This document shows positions 1 to 7,281 of a DNA stretch of 14,766 bases, one piece after another. This DNA is from Faecalimonas sp. (GTDB lineage: Bacteria; Bacillota; Clostridia; Lachnospirales; Lachnospiraceae): positions 1 through 14,766 of the forward strand of contig JAHHTN010000050.1 of the NCBI GenBank assembly GCA_020024645.1, given 5' to 3'. Every line of letters begins with the position of its first letter. The first letter of the stretch is position 1. A model generated the notes under the pieces. It was not told where the DNA came from. It saw only the letters and a program-made list of their open reading frames with translations, and searched no databases. The position numbers and the translations under genes were made by a program.

Positions 1-20
1 GTTAGGAGAGGAATAGAATT

Positions 21-596
21 ATGCAACTTTTAAAAGAACGAATTTTAAAAGACGGTGTTGTTAAACCCGGAAATGTACTAAAAGTAGATAGTTTTTTAAA
101 TCATCAGATGGATATTGATTTAATTAATGAAATCGGAAAGGAATTTAGAAGAAGATTTCTTTCAGATAAAATTACAAAGATTCTAACTATAGAAGCTTCT
201 GGAATTGGAATTGCTTGTATTGTTGCTCAATATTTTAATGTACCAGTTGTATTTGCTAAAAAAGCACAGAGTATTAATATTGATGGTGATGTTTATTCGA
301 CAAAAATCGAATCTTTCACTCACAAACGTACATACGATGTTATTCTCTCTAAAAAGTTTTTAACAAAAGATGATCATGTACTTATTCTTGATGACTTCCT
401 TGCAAACGGTTGCGCACTACTTGGTTTAATTGATATTGTTAAGGAATCTGGAGCTACAATTGAAGGCGCTGGAATTGTTATTGAAAAAGGAATGCAAGAT
501 GGCGGTAAAAAAATACGCCAACAAGGAATCCATTTAGAATCTCTTGCTATTGTAGAGTCCATGACAGATACAAATCTTACATTTAAGGAAGATTAA
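21..596 (+). CDS. xpt: Xanthine phosphoribosyltransferase
   Basis: Cytoplasmic purine-salvage enzyme that converts xanthine and PRPP to XMP and pyrophosphate. At 191 aa it matches the usual Xpt length (about 190-195). The type I phosphoribosyltransferase PRPP loop is visible at about residues 120-132 (VLILDDFLANGCA), with the two Asp and the small-residue turn expected of the family. The DFLANG wording and the IEKGMQDGG segment near residues 154-162 are typical of Xpt rather than of adenine or hypoxanthine transferases. The ATG has a good ribosome-binding site (AGGAGAGG) about 9 bases upstream. In Bacillus, xpt is controlled by a guanine riboswitch and PurR; any such leader here would lie left of the window, so regulation cannot be seen. 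The gene is convergent with the threonine-aldolase-family gene and ends at a strong shared terminator. The family assignment is secure; xanthine specificity is inferred from similarity. Confidence 0.95.
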   Translation: MQLLKERILKDGVVKPGNVLKVDSFLNHQMDIDLINEIGKEFRRRFLSDKITKILTIEASGIGIACIVAQYFNVPVVFAKKAQSINIDGDVYSTKIESFTHKRTYDVILSKKFLTKDDHVLILDDFLANGCALLGLIDIVKESGATIEGAGIVIEKGMQDGGKKIRQQGIHLESLAIVESMTDTNLTFKED

Positions 597-601
597 CGAT
601 A

Positions 602-637
602 AAAAACAGATTGTGTTATTTAACACAATCTGTTTTT
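602..637. terminator. Bidirectional rho-independent terminator between xpt and the aldolase gene
   Basis: A perfect 17-base inverted repeat (left arm 602-618, right arm 621-637) with only TT between the arms, so the real loop is at least the four bases ATTT. The stem is flanked by A5 on the left and T5 on the right, giving a U-tract on both strands. It lies between the xpt stop (596) and the facing gene's stop (640). Confidence 0.92.
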
Positions 638-639
638 CT

Positions 640-1665
640 TTACATATCTCTTAATAATTGTTCTATATTCTCTTCTTTTGTTGCCCAACTTGTGCACAGT
701 CGAATAACACTGCTTTTCTCATCATATTTTTCTTGATAAGTATATGCGTACGTTTCTTTTAATTCTTCCAATTTTTCATCAGGAACTATAACAAATTGTT
801 GATTTGTATTACTATCTATAAAAAATTTATATCCCTTCTCTGTAAGACCATTTTTCAACCGCATTGCTAAATGAATCGCATGTTTCGACATTGCAAAATA
901 CAATCCATCTTTAAATAATTCTTTAAACTGTAACCCCAAAAGTCTTCCCTTCGCTAACATTCCACCTTTTTGTTTCATAATATAGCGGAAATCTTCTTGT
1001 AAATCCACATTACAGATGACTATCGCCTCTCCAAATAATGCCCCCACTTTCGTCCCACCTATATAAAAGACATCACAATTTTTTGCAATAATTTCTAAAT
1101 CTAAATCATTTCCGTCTGCACACAATCCATATCCAAGTCTTGCTCCATCCAAATATAAGTACATTCCACACTCATCACAAACTGTACGTAAATCTTCCAA
1201 TTCTTTCTTTGTATATATTGTTCCCAACTCAGTCGGATTGGAAATATAAACCAACTTAGGTTGTGTCATATGTTCAAAGGAAGCGTCATTTTTGTGATGC
1301 ATATATACTTCTTCGACCTGTTTTGCAGAAATTTTACCATCATCACTTGGTAACGTCATCACTTTATGTCCACAAGCTTCTATTGCTCCCGTTTCATGTA
1401 CATTAATATGTCCACTCACAGCGCAAACTACTGCTTGATGTGGTCTTAAAATAGAAGAAATCACCGTAAGATTTGCCTGTGTTCCACCTACCATAAAATG
1501 TACTTCGGCTTTTTGTGATTGACACAATCCTTTTATAATCGTTTCAGCTTCTTTACAATATTGATCCTCCCCATATCCTGCTGTCTGTTCCATATTTGTT
1601 TCAATTAATGCTTCTAGAATACGTGGATGTGCCCCTTCGTTATAATCACAATTAAATGCTATCAT
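640..1665 (-). CDS. ltaE: Low-specificity L-threonine aldolase family protein (PLP enzyme)
   Basis: PLP-dependent, fold-type I enzyme of the beta-eliminating lyase/threonine aldolase family. Such enzymes cleave L-threonine or L-allo-threonine to glycine and acetaldehyde in the cytoplasm. Visible landmarks are an N-terminal GYGEDQYCKEAE stretch (about 30-41), SGHINVHETGAIE (84-96) with the histidines expected to stack near the cofactor, LDGARLGYG (172-180) with Asp173 for the pyridine nitrogen, and GGTK (203-206), where Lys206 should form the Schiff base. The length of 341 aa is normal. The ATG has an excellent ribosome-binding site (AAAGGAGG, 7 bases away). A promoter with a perfect TATAAT sits just upstream, inside the tail of spoIVA. 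The gap to spoIVA is only 54 bases and I see no terminator in it, so some readthrough from spoIVA is possible. Substrate preference cannot be read from sequence; related amino-acid lyases are the alternative. Confidence 0.88.
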   Translation of the reverse strand: MIAFNCDYNEGAHPRILEALIETNMEQTAGYGEDQYCKEAETIIKGLCQSQKAEVHFMVGGTQANLTVISSILRPHQAVVCAVSGHINVHETGAIEACGHKVMTLPSDDGKISAKQVEEVYMHHKNDASFEHMTQPKLVYISNPTELGTIYTKKELEDLRTVCDECGMYLYLDGARLGYGLCADGNDLDLEIIAKNCDVFYIGGTKVGALFGEAIVICNVDLQEDFRYIMKQKGGMLAKGRLLGLQFKELFKDGLYFAMSKHAIHLAMRLKNGLTEKGYKFFIDSNTNQQFVIVPDEKLEELKETYAYTYQEKYDEKSSVIRLCTSWATKEENIEQLLRDM

Positions 1666-1694
1666 TTCTTATTCCTCCTTTGACTATATTTTCT

Positions 1695-1723
1695 ATTATA
1701 GCATAAAAGAGAAACTATTTTAA
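1695..1723 (-). promoter_or_regulatory. Probable sigma-A promoter of the threonine aldolase gene
   Basis: On the minus strand there is a perfect -10 TATAAT (1700-1695) preceded by TGC, which makes an extended -10. A weak -35 TTAAAA (1723-1718) lies 17 bases further upstream. The -35 overlaps the spoIVA stop codon. The -10 is about 30 bases from the aldolase ATG. Confidence 0.6.
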
Positions 1724-3189
1724 ATAATAATACATACAAGTCCGCCGTTACTATCATTGACAATTTTTTGCATTGTATCTTGAAGTTTCACTTGACTTTC
1801 ATCATTAATCATCATCATCTTATTTTTCATACCTTCTGTAACTAATTCTTCAATAGATTTACCAAAAATATTTACTTTCCACATTCCTTCTTCTGTTTCC
1901 TTTGTCTCTTTAATATATTTCAATAAATCTTCCGCCTGTTGCTGACTTCCTACAATTGGAGCGATATCCGTTTCAATATTTGCTTTAATCAAATGTACTG
2001 AAGGCGCTTCAGAATGTATTTTCACTCCAAATTTATTTCCTTGTTTTATCATTATCGGGTCGTCCAATTTAATTTCATTTCTCATAGGAGAAACAGCTCC
2101 ATACCCTTTCAATCGAACAGAATCCATCGCATCTTTCACTCCTTCGTATTCCTTTCTAAGCATAGATAGTTCCTTCATCGTTCCAACCAAGTCGTACTCA
2201 CTTGTAATACATTCTCCTGTTACCTCACTCAAAACTTCATAATAAAACGATTCTCCAATCTGGATACGAACTTTCACACTTCCTGAATCCATTTTTACTT
2301 CTTCGATACGTACCTCTTCTATATAATCACTAGTTTCTTTCCATTCCTTTTTTACATCTTTAATCTGTGAAAATGTATTTAATATTTCTTTTACATGCAA
2401 AAGTAAATCTTGTTTAATTCTATGTTCCATCGGAAGCATCTCAACCCATTTCGGAATATAAAATTGTACTTCTGCAATAGGAAATTCAAATAAAATACTT
2501 TGCATAATTTGATGGATGTCTTCTTGTCTTAACTGCTCACAATTTACAGTCAATGCTGTTACCGCATACTGTTCTTCCAGTTGCTCTTTCACACTTTTTG
2601 CTTCCTCACCGTAAGGTTTTTTAGAATTCACTAATACAATAAACGGTTTCCCAATACGCTGCAATTCTCGAATAGTATTTTTTTCCGCCTCTATGTAATT
2701 TTCTCTCTTTAATTCACCTATACTTCCGTCTGTTGTGATCACAATGCCTATAGTGGAATGCTCCCGTATAACTTTCTGTGTACCAATTGTTGCCGCCTTT
2801 GTAAATGGAATCTCATGTTCAAACCAAGGAGTCTTTACTTGTCTTTCCTCATCATTTTCTATATGCCCAGCCGCACCTTCTACCATATATCCAACACAAT
2901 CTATCAAACGAATATTCGCAGTAATCCCCTCTTCTAGTTCAATTTTTGCCGCTTCTTTAGGGATAAACTTAGGCTCTGTTGTCATAATTGTTTTTCCCGA
3001 AGCAGATTGTGGTAATTCATCTCGTGTTTGCATTCTTGTATGCTCATCTTCTATGTGAGGAAGAACTAGTAAATCCATAAATCTTTTAATAAATGTTGAT
3101 TTCCCTGTACGAACAGGTCCTACCACTCCTATGTATATTTCTCCTTTCGTTCTCGCTTGTATGTCTTTGTATAAATGAAACGTATTCAT
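1720..3189 (-). CDS. spoIVA: Stage IV sporulation protein A (spore coat morphogenetic ATPase)
   Basis: SpoIVA is made in the mother cell, is recruited to the forespore surface by SpoVM, and polymerises with ATP hydrolysis to form the basement layer of the spore coat. The 489 aa length matches the family (492 in B. subtilis). Key motifs are present: Walker A GPVRTGKS (24-31), the QSASGKTIMTTEPKF block (61-75) containing the sensor threonines, and Walker B-like RLIDCVGYMV (94-103). The long central and C-terminal coat-assembly region ends in GGLVCIII, close to the conserved C-terminus of SpoIVA. The start is supported by a GGGGGTG ribosome-binding site 5 bases upstream of the ATG. It reads leftward with gpsA, but the plus-strand transporter gene separates them. 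Mother-cell sigma-E control is expected from family knowledge; I could not find a convincing sigma-E promoter. The gene is intact, which points to a spore-forming lineage. Confidence 0.97.
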   Translation of the reverse strand: MNTFHLYKDIQARTKGEIYIGVVGPVRTGKSTFIKRFMDLLVLPHIEDEHTRMQTRDELPQSASGKTIMTTEPKFIPKEAAKIELEEGITANIRLIDCVGYMVEGAAGHIENDEERQVKTPWFEHEIPFTKAATIGTQKVIREHSTIGIVITTDGSIGELKRENYIEAEKNTIRELQRIGKPFIVLVNSKKPYGEEAKSVKEQLEEQYAVTALTVNCEQLRQEDIHQIMQSILFEFPIAEVQFYIPKWVEMLPMEHRIKQDLLLHVKEILNTFSQIKDVKKEWKETSDYIEEVRIEEVKMDSGSVKVRIQIGESFYYEVLSEVTGECITSEYDLVGTMKELSMLRKEYEGVKDAMDSVRLKGYGAVSPMRNEIKLDDPIMIKQGNKFGVKIHSEAPSVHLIKANIETDIAPIVGSQQQAEDLLKYIKETKETEEGMWKVNIFGKSIEELVTEGMKNKMMMINDESQVKLQDTMQKIVNDSNGGLVCIII

Positions 3190-3254
3190 AAAACACCCCC
3201 TTGCTATACTGATAATAATCTATGCCTTCTTTTTATTTTTTAGAAGTTGCCTCA

Positions 3255-3283
3255 TTGATTTTTTGTTTTAAAAGTCGTATCAT
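3255..3283 (+). promoter_or_regulatory. Candidate promoter for the cation transporter gene
   Basis: TTGATT (3255-3260) and TATCAT (3278-3283) are separated by exactly 17 bases, a fair match to a sigma-A promoter. They lie in the 121-base divergent gap with spoIVA, about 28 bases before the transporter ATG. The surroundings are very AT-rich, so chance matches are easy. Confidence 0.5.
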
Positions 3284-3310
3284 AAAAATAAAAAGGTTGG
3301 TGTTACACAT

Positions 3311-4237
3311 ATGCATGCAACGCGAACAAAACAAAAAAAAGAGCGTTCTGCCCTAAACATTTCACTAATTGCTGGACTTATTTTTTCCCTTTTAGAAGTT
3401 ATCATCGCTATTTACACGCATTCTCAAGCTGTTCTTTTAGACGGTTTCTATGATGGAGTAGAGTCTATAATGATTATTATTTCTATTGGAATTGTTCCAT
3501 TATTATATCGTTCTTCTAACGAAAAGAGACCTTTTGGTTATTTGCAAATAGAATCTTTTTTTGTTGTTATCAAAGGCTTTACTATGATTGCTATCACTAT
3601 TGGCTTAATTGCCACTAACATAGAAATTGTGCTAAACGGAGGACGTCACATTGCCTTTAGCAATATTGCTTACTTTGAACTTTTTGCAACTATTTTAAGT
3701 ATGTTTGTTATTTTTCTACTTCGTAAGAAAAACGCAAAAACCCACTCTGCTCTTGTTTCAATGGAAATTCAAGAATGGACAATCGATGCTATTGCTTCTT
3801 TAGGTATGGCAATCGCTTTTTTTCTTCCACTTTTTATAAAAGTTAACTGGTTTTCTAAAATCGTTCCTTATCTAGATCAAATAATTGCTATTTTACTTTC
3901 ACTATTTATGCTACCTACACCAATTCGTACAATTATAACAGGATTAAGAGATATTTTCTTAATTGCTCCAGAAGAGGAAACGGTAACCGAAATCAAAAAT
4001 ATCATCAATCCAATTTTAGACTCCTATGGCTATAAACAATTATCTTATGATATTATCCGAACTGGAAGAAAACTTTGGATTAGTGTTTACATTACATTTG
4101 ATAAAGATCTGATATCTATTTCTCGACTTCGCATTGTTCAACATTTAATTATCGAAGCTCTAAAAAAAGAATATCAAGATTTTTATTTCGAATTACTTCC
4201 TGAGGTTGAATATTTAGGAAATACAGAAGTACGATAA
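3311..4237 (+). CDS. Cation diffusion facilitator (CDF) family transporter, divergent
   Basis: Integral membrane protein of 308 aa, most likely a divalent metal/H+ antiporter of the CDF family. Hydrophobic segments lie at about residues 15-35, 50-66, 85-106, 119-137, 158-178 and 187-203, the six expected. A soluble C-terminal domain (about 220-305) fits the CDF cytoplasmic dimerisation domain. The family signature KRPFGYLQIE (72-81) is clear. Metal-site positions are unusual: the second-helix motif is D44-x3-D48 (as in Fe/Zn-type CDFs), and the fifth-helix motif reads E155-x3-D159 instead of the usual His/Asp-x3-Asp. Substrate is therefore uncertain (Fe, Mn, Zn or other). The ribosome-binding site is weak (AAAGGTTGG). 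An A8 run occupies codons 8-10. It is the only plus-strand gene between gpsA and spoIVA, which suggests a later insertion into a conserved cluster. Family assignment is good; metal and physiological role are unknown. Confidence 0.8.
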   Translation: MHATRTKQKKERSALNISLIAGLIFSLLEVIIAIYTHSQAVLLDGFYDGVESIMIIISIGIVPLLYRSSNEKRPFGYLQIESFFVVIKGFTMIAITIGLIATNIEIVLNGGRHIAFSNIAYFELFATILSMFVIFLLRKKNAKTHSALVSMEIQEWTIDAIASLGMAIAFFLPLFIKVNWFSKIVPYLDQIIAILLSLFMLPTPIRTIITGLRDIFLIAPEEETVTEIKNIINPILDSYGYKQLSYDIIRTGRKLWISVYITFDKDLISISRLRIVQHLIIEALKKEYQDFYFELLPEVEYLGNTEVR

Positions 4238-4239
4238 AA

Positions 4240-4263
4240 GGAGAGAACTTTTTAGTTCTCTCC
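4240..4263 (-). terminator. Hairpin terminator for the gpsA operon, shared gap with the transporter gene
   Basis: A perfect 9-base-pair stem (GGAGAGAAC at 4240-4248, paired with 4255-4263) encloses a 6-base loop. On the minus strand it is followed by TTTT (complement of 4239-4236), so it fits a terminator for gpsA. On the plus strand the hairpin is followed by CGAATC and has no U-tract, so it should be a poorer terminator for the transporter gene. Confidence 0.72.
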
Positions 4264-4270
4264 CGAATCA

Positions 4271-5281
4271 CTATTCCCACGGTAATGTGGGAATTTCTAT
4301 TCTTTTATCTCTTAACATCAACTCTTTTACTGCTTCTCCTGGATTTTTCCCTTCAAACAATACCGCATTTACTTGTTCAATAATCGGAATTGATACATTG
4401 TATTTCTTTGCAAGTTTCACTGCTGATTTTGTAGAATAAACACCTTCCACAACCATTTGTACTTCTTCCATTGCCTCTTTCATTGTCTTCCCTTGTCCAA
4501 TTAAAACTCCAGCCTTTCTATTACGGCTATGAACGCTTGCACAAGTAACAATCAAATCTCCAATCCCTGTAAGTCCAGTAAAACTTTCTAATTTTCCGCC
4601 CATTGCAACTCCAAGTCTTGCAATTTCAGCAATTCCTCTTGTAATCAAAGCAGCTTTTGTATTATCTCCATATCCAAGCCCGTCTGCAATTCCAGCTGCT
4701 AGTGCAATAACATTTTTCAAAGACCCACCAAGTTCTATTCCAAGCATATCTGGACTTGTGTACACACGAAACACTTCATTCATAAATGCTTCTTGCAAAT
4801 ATTCCGCTGTCTTTTTCGTCTTTGCCCCTACAACACAAGTTGTCGGAAGTCCTCTCCCAACTTCCTCGGCATGACTTGGTCCTGATAAAACCGCTACGTT
4901 CGCCTGTGGAATTTCTTCAGAAATTTGCTGTGACAAAGTCATAAGCGTATCTTCCTCAATCCCTTTTGCCACATCTACAATAATCTGATCTTCTACCACA
5001 TATGAATTCATACTACGTGCCGTTGCTCTTGTAAATGGCGATGGTACTGCAAGCACCATAAAGTCTTTCTCTTCTATTGCTTCTTTCAATACATTTGTAA
5101 ACTGCATATCTTGTGGAAGTTTTACCCCTGGAAGTTTGCTTTTATGCTCTCTTTCTTTTGAAAGCATTTCTACCTCTTCCTTTGAAATCGACCAAACAGT
5201 CACTTGATGACCGTTTTTATGAAGTAATAATGCTAATGCAGTTCCCCAACTTCCTGCTCCTAATACACCTACATTTGCCAT
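4271..5281 (-). CDS. gpsA: NAD(P)H-dependent glycerol-3-phosphate dehydrogenase
   Basis: Cytoplasmic enzyme reducing dihydroxyacetone phosphate to sn-glycerol-3-phosphate, the backbone for phospholipid and often teichoic acid. The 336 aa length is normal. The N-terminal Rossmann fold shows GAGSWG (8-13), followed by VAKGIE (104-109) and LSGPSHAEE (132-140). The C-terminal catalytic domain has GGSLKNVIALAAG (185-197), where Lys189 is the expected catalytic lysine, then GYGDNTKAALITRG (203-216) and TGLTGIGDL (235-243). It is the last gene of the operon, 11 bases after plsY. Its ribosome-binding site (AGGAG) overlaps the plsY stop (TAG), so translation is probably coupled. Adjacency to plsY is functionally sensible, since GpsA makes the acyl acceptor that PlsY uses. 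Confidence 0.97.
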   Translation of the reverse strand: MANVGVLGAGSWGTALALLLHKNGHQVTVWSISKEEVEMLSKEREHKSKLPGVKLPQDMQFTNVLKEAIEEKDFMVLAVPSPFTRATARSMNSYVVEDQIIVDVAKGIEEDTLMTLSQQISEEIPQANVAVLSGPSHAEEVGRGLPTTCVVGAKTKKTAEYLQEAFMNEVFRVYTSPDMLGIELGGSLKNVIALAAGIADGLGYGDNTKAALITRGIAEIARLGVAMGGKLESFTGLTGIGDLIVTCASVHSRNRKAGVLIGQGKTMKEAMEEVQMVVEGVYSTKSAVKLAKKYNVSIPIIEQVNAVLFEGKNPGEAVKELMLRDKRIEIPTLPWE

Positions 5282-5292
5282 ATCCTATTCTC

Positions 5293-5931
5293 CTACTTCC
5301 TTCCAAACTTTAACTTGTTTTCAGTTCCATTACATAATCTTTTTATATTTTCACGATGTTTATACACCGCCAATATCACCAAAAACACTGAAAGTGCATA
5401 CAATTCATACTGCTGTGATTGTGTAAGAGTTGTCCCAAAAACCTCTCCTTGTACAACCATCCCTATTCCAAAAATAATAACCAAAATAATGGATCCAAGC
5501 GAAACATATCTTGTTATACCCACTACAGCAATAAATGTAATCATTGCCACAAGAGCCACTTTTGGATTTACTGCAAGTAAAAGTCCTGAAGTTGCTGCAA
5601 TTCCTTTTCCTCCTTTAAATTTTAAATAGAAAGGAAAATTATGTCCAAGCACAGCACCTATTCCAGCATACATTGCTAATAATTCAAACATTTCACTATT
5701 ACTTTTCCCATAAATCATGTATGCAATCCATACTGCCAAAATACATTTCAAACTATCACCTAAAAAGGTTATTGCTCCCGCTTTCCATCCTAATGTTCGA
5801 AGAGCATTTGTTGTTCCTGCATTTCCACTTCCATGTTTTCTAATGTCTATATGATATAGCCTACCATAAATATATCCTGTCTGAAATAATCCACAAATAT
5901 ATCCTAAAATCAGACAAACTAAACGTTCCAT
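5293..5931 (-). CDS. plsY: Acyl-phosphate:glycerol-3-phosphate acyltransferase
   Basis: Membrane enzyme that transfers an acyl group from acyl-phosphate (made by PlsX) to glycerol-3-phosphate, giving lysophosphatidic acid. With the start chosen here it is 212 aa, typical of PlsY. The three active-site loops are present: RKHGSGNAGTTN (31-42), GHNFPFYLKFKGGKGIA (96-112), and HRENIKRLCNGTEN (192-205). Hydrophobic helices lie between them (about 2-22, 52-74, 82-98, 112-139, 144-164 and 178-190). The frame stays open to a GTG at 5958 inside der, but no ribosome-binding site precedes it. The ATG at 5931 has AAGGATAAGG 9 bases upstream, and its product starts like other PlsY proteins. der stops at 5933, one base before this start, so coupling is likely. 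The first loop reads GLFQTGYIYG where many homologues have a GSIP motif. Confidence 0.96.
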   Translation of the reverse strand: MERLVCLILGYICGLFQTGYIYGRLYHIDIRKHGSGNAGTTNALRTLGWKAGAITFLGDSLKCILAVWIAYMIYGKSNSEMFELLAMYAGIGAVLGHNFPFYLKFKGGKGIAATSGLLLAVNPKVALVAMITFIAVVGITRYVSLGSIILVIIFGIGMVVQGEVFGTTLTQSQQYELYALSVFLVILAVYKHRENIKRLCNGTENKLKFGRK

Positions 5932-5932
5932 A

Positions 5933-7261
5933 TTATTTATCCTTATCCTTTCTTTCACGAATAAAGAATTTTAATGATGTACCCTTAAATCCAAACGCTT
6001 CCCTAATTTTATTTTCCAAATATCTTGTATATGAAAAATGCATTAGTTCCTTGTCATTTACAAAAATAACAAATGTTGGTGGTTTCACAGATACTTGGGT
6101 AATATAGTATAATTTTAAACGCTTACCTTTATCTGACGGCGGTTGTTGCATCGCAACTGCTTCCATCATGATTTCATTTAATACACCTGTTGCAACACGA
6201 AGAGTTTGATTTTCAATAACCATATCTATTTTTTCATACAGCTTATTCAAACGTTGTCCTGTCTCTGCCGACACATACATAATTTCTGCATATGGCATAT
6301 AAGATAAAACTTGACGAACCTGTTTTTCATATTCATACATTGTCTTATCATGCTTTTCGATAGCATCCCACTTATTTACGACAATGATAATTCCTTTCCC
6401 ACGCTCATGTGCGATTCCTGCAATTTTAGCATCCTGTTCAGTCACTCCTTCTGTTGCATCAATCACAATTAAGACAACATCTGCTCTTTCAACAGCTGTA
6501 ACTGTACGAATAATACTGTATCTTTCTAACTCTTCTTTAATCTTATTCTTGCGACGAAGTCCAGCAGTATCAATGAACACATATTCTTTTCCATTATACG
6601 TAATTGGTGTATCAATTGCATCTCTTGTTGTTCCTGCAATATCTGATACGATTACTCGATTATTTCCCTGTAATTTATTAATAATTGAGGACTTTCCTAC
6701 ATTCGGTTTTCCTACAATAGCAATACGTGGTCTATCATCTTCCTCTTCTTCTACATTTGTTTCCGGAAAATATTTTACTACTTCATCGAGCATGTCACCT
6801 ATTCCTAAGCGTGAAGAGGCAGAAATTGGGAACGGATCCCCTATCCCCAAATTATAAAATTCATACACATCTGCCATGAATTTTTGAAAACTATCTACTT
6901 TGTTCACAACTAGTACAACTGGTTTTCCAGAGCGACGAAGCATATCTGCTACTTTCGAATCAGAATCTATAAGTCCCTGTTTTACATCAGTCAAGAAAAT
7001 AATTACATCTGCTGTATCGATAGCAATCTGTGCTTGCTCACGCATCTGTGCTAAAATAATATCTTTGCTATCTGGTTCAATTCCCCCTGTATCAATCAAT
7101 GTAAATTCTTTATCCAACCAGTTAACTTCCGCATAAATACGGTCTCTTGTAACACCTGGTGTATCTTTTACAATCGAAATCATTTCTCCTGCCAACGCAT
7201 TGAATAATGTAGATTTTCCTACATTCGGCCTCCCTACGATAGCTACTATCGGTTTACTCAT
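5933..7261 (-). CDS. der: Ribosome biogenesis GTPase Der (EngA)
   Basis: Essential GTPase with two tandem G domains that acts in 50S ribosomal subunit maturation. The 442 aa length is normal. G domain 1 has GRPNVGKS (10-17), DTGG (57-60) and NKVD (120-123). An acidic linker (EEEEDD, 171-176) leads to G domain 2 with GKPNVGKS (184-191), DTAG (231-234) and NKWD (296-299). A C-terminal KH-like domain (about 350-437) ends in a basic, hydrophilic tail. The ATG follows a strong AAGGAGAAG site. It is the second gene of the operon, 20 bases after the radical SAM/DUF512 gene and 1 base before plsY. No motif is missing. Confidence 0.98.
   Translation of the reverse strand: MSKPIVAIVGRPNVGKSTLFNALAGEMISIVKDTPGVTRDRIYAEVNWLDKEFTLIDTGGIEPDSKDIILAQMREQAQIAIDTADVIIFLTDVKQGLIDSDSKVADMLRRSGKPVVLVVNKVDSFQKFMADVYEFYNLGIGDPFPISASSRLGIGDMLDEVVKYFPETNVEEEEDDRPRIAIVGKPNVGKSSIINKLQGNNRVIVSDIAGTTRDAIDTPITYNGKEYVFIDTAGLRRKNKIKEELERYSIIRTVTAVERADVVLIVIDATEGVTEQDAKIAGIAHERGKGIIIVVNKWDAIEKHDKTMYEYEKQVRQVLSYMPYAEIMYVSAETGQRLNKLYEKIDMVIENQTLRVATGVLNEIMMEAVAMQQPPSDKGKRLKLYYITQVSVKPPTFVIFVNDKELMHFSYTRYLENKIREAFGFKGTSLKFFIRERKDKDK
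5941..5950 (-). promoter_or_regulatory. plsY: Ribosome-binding site deciding the plsY start
   Basis: AAGGATAAGG on the minus strand lies inside the last codons of der, 9 bases before the ATG at 5931. The alternative GTG at 5958 has only AT-rich sequence without a purine-rich SD upstream. This supports the 212-residue protein. Confidence 0.7.
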
Positions 7262-7281
7262 ACTTCTTCTCCTTCTATATC

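Noticed and set aside
1..20. Guanine riboswitch upstream of xpt
   Set aside because: Expected from other Firmicutes, but only 20 bases of leader are in the window and they hold just the ribosome-binding site.
2735..3058. 107-residue plus-strand open frame inside spoIVA
   Set aside because: It is antisense to the conserved SpoIVA ATPase domain and its product is low-complexity Ser/Ile/Cys; it is a shadow of the real gene.
3217..3224. Possible sigma-E -10 element (CATAGATT, minus strand) before spoIVA
   Set aside because: It resembles the sigma-E -10 consensus and is well placed 27 bases from the ATG, but no acceptable -35 lies at the right distance, so I do not annotate it.
5932..5958. Upstream GTG start giving a 221-residue PlsY
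   Set aside because: No ribosome-binding site precedes it, whereas the ATG at 5931 has one and gives the family's usual N-terminus.
6384..6857. 157-residue plus-strand open frame inside der
   Set aside because: It lies wholly antisense to a conserved Der coding region, its Ser/Thr/Ile-rich product resembles nothing, and I see no convincing start signal. It is a frame shadow.
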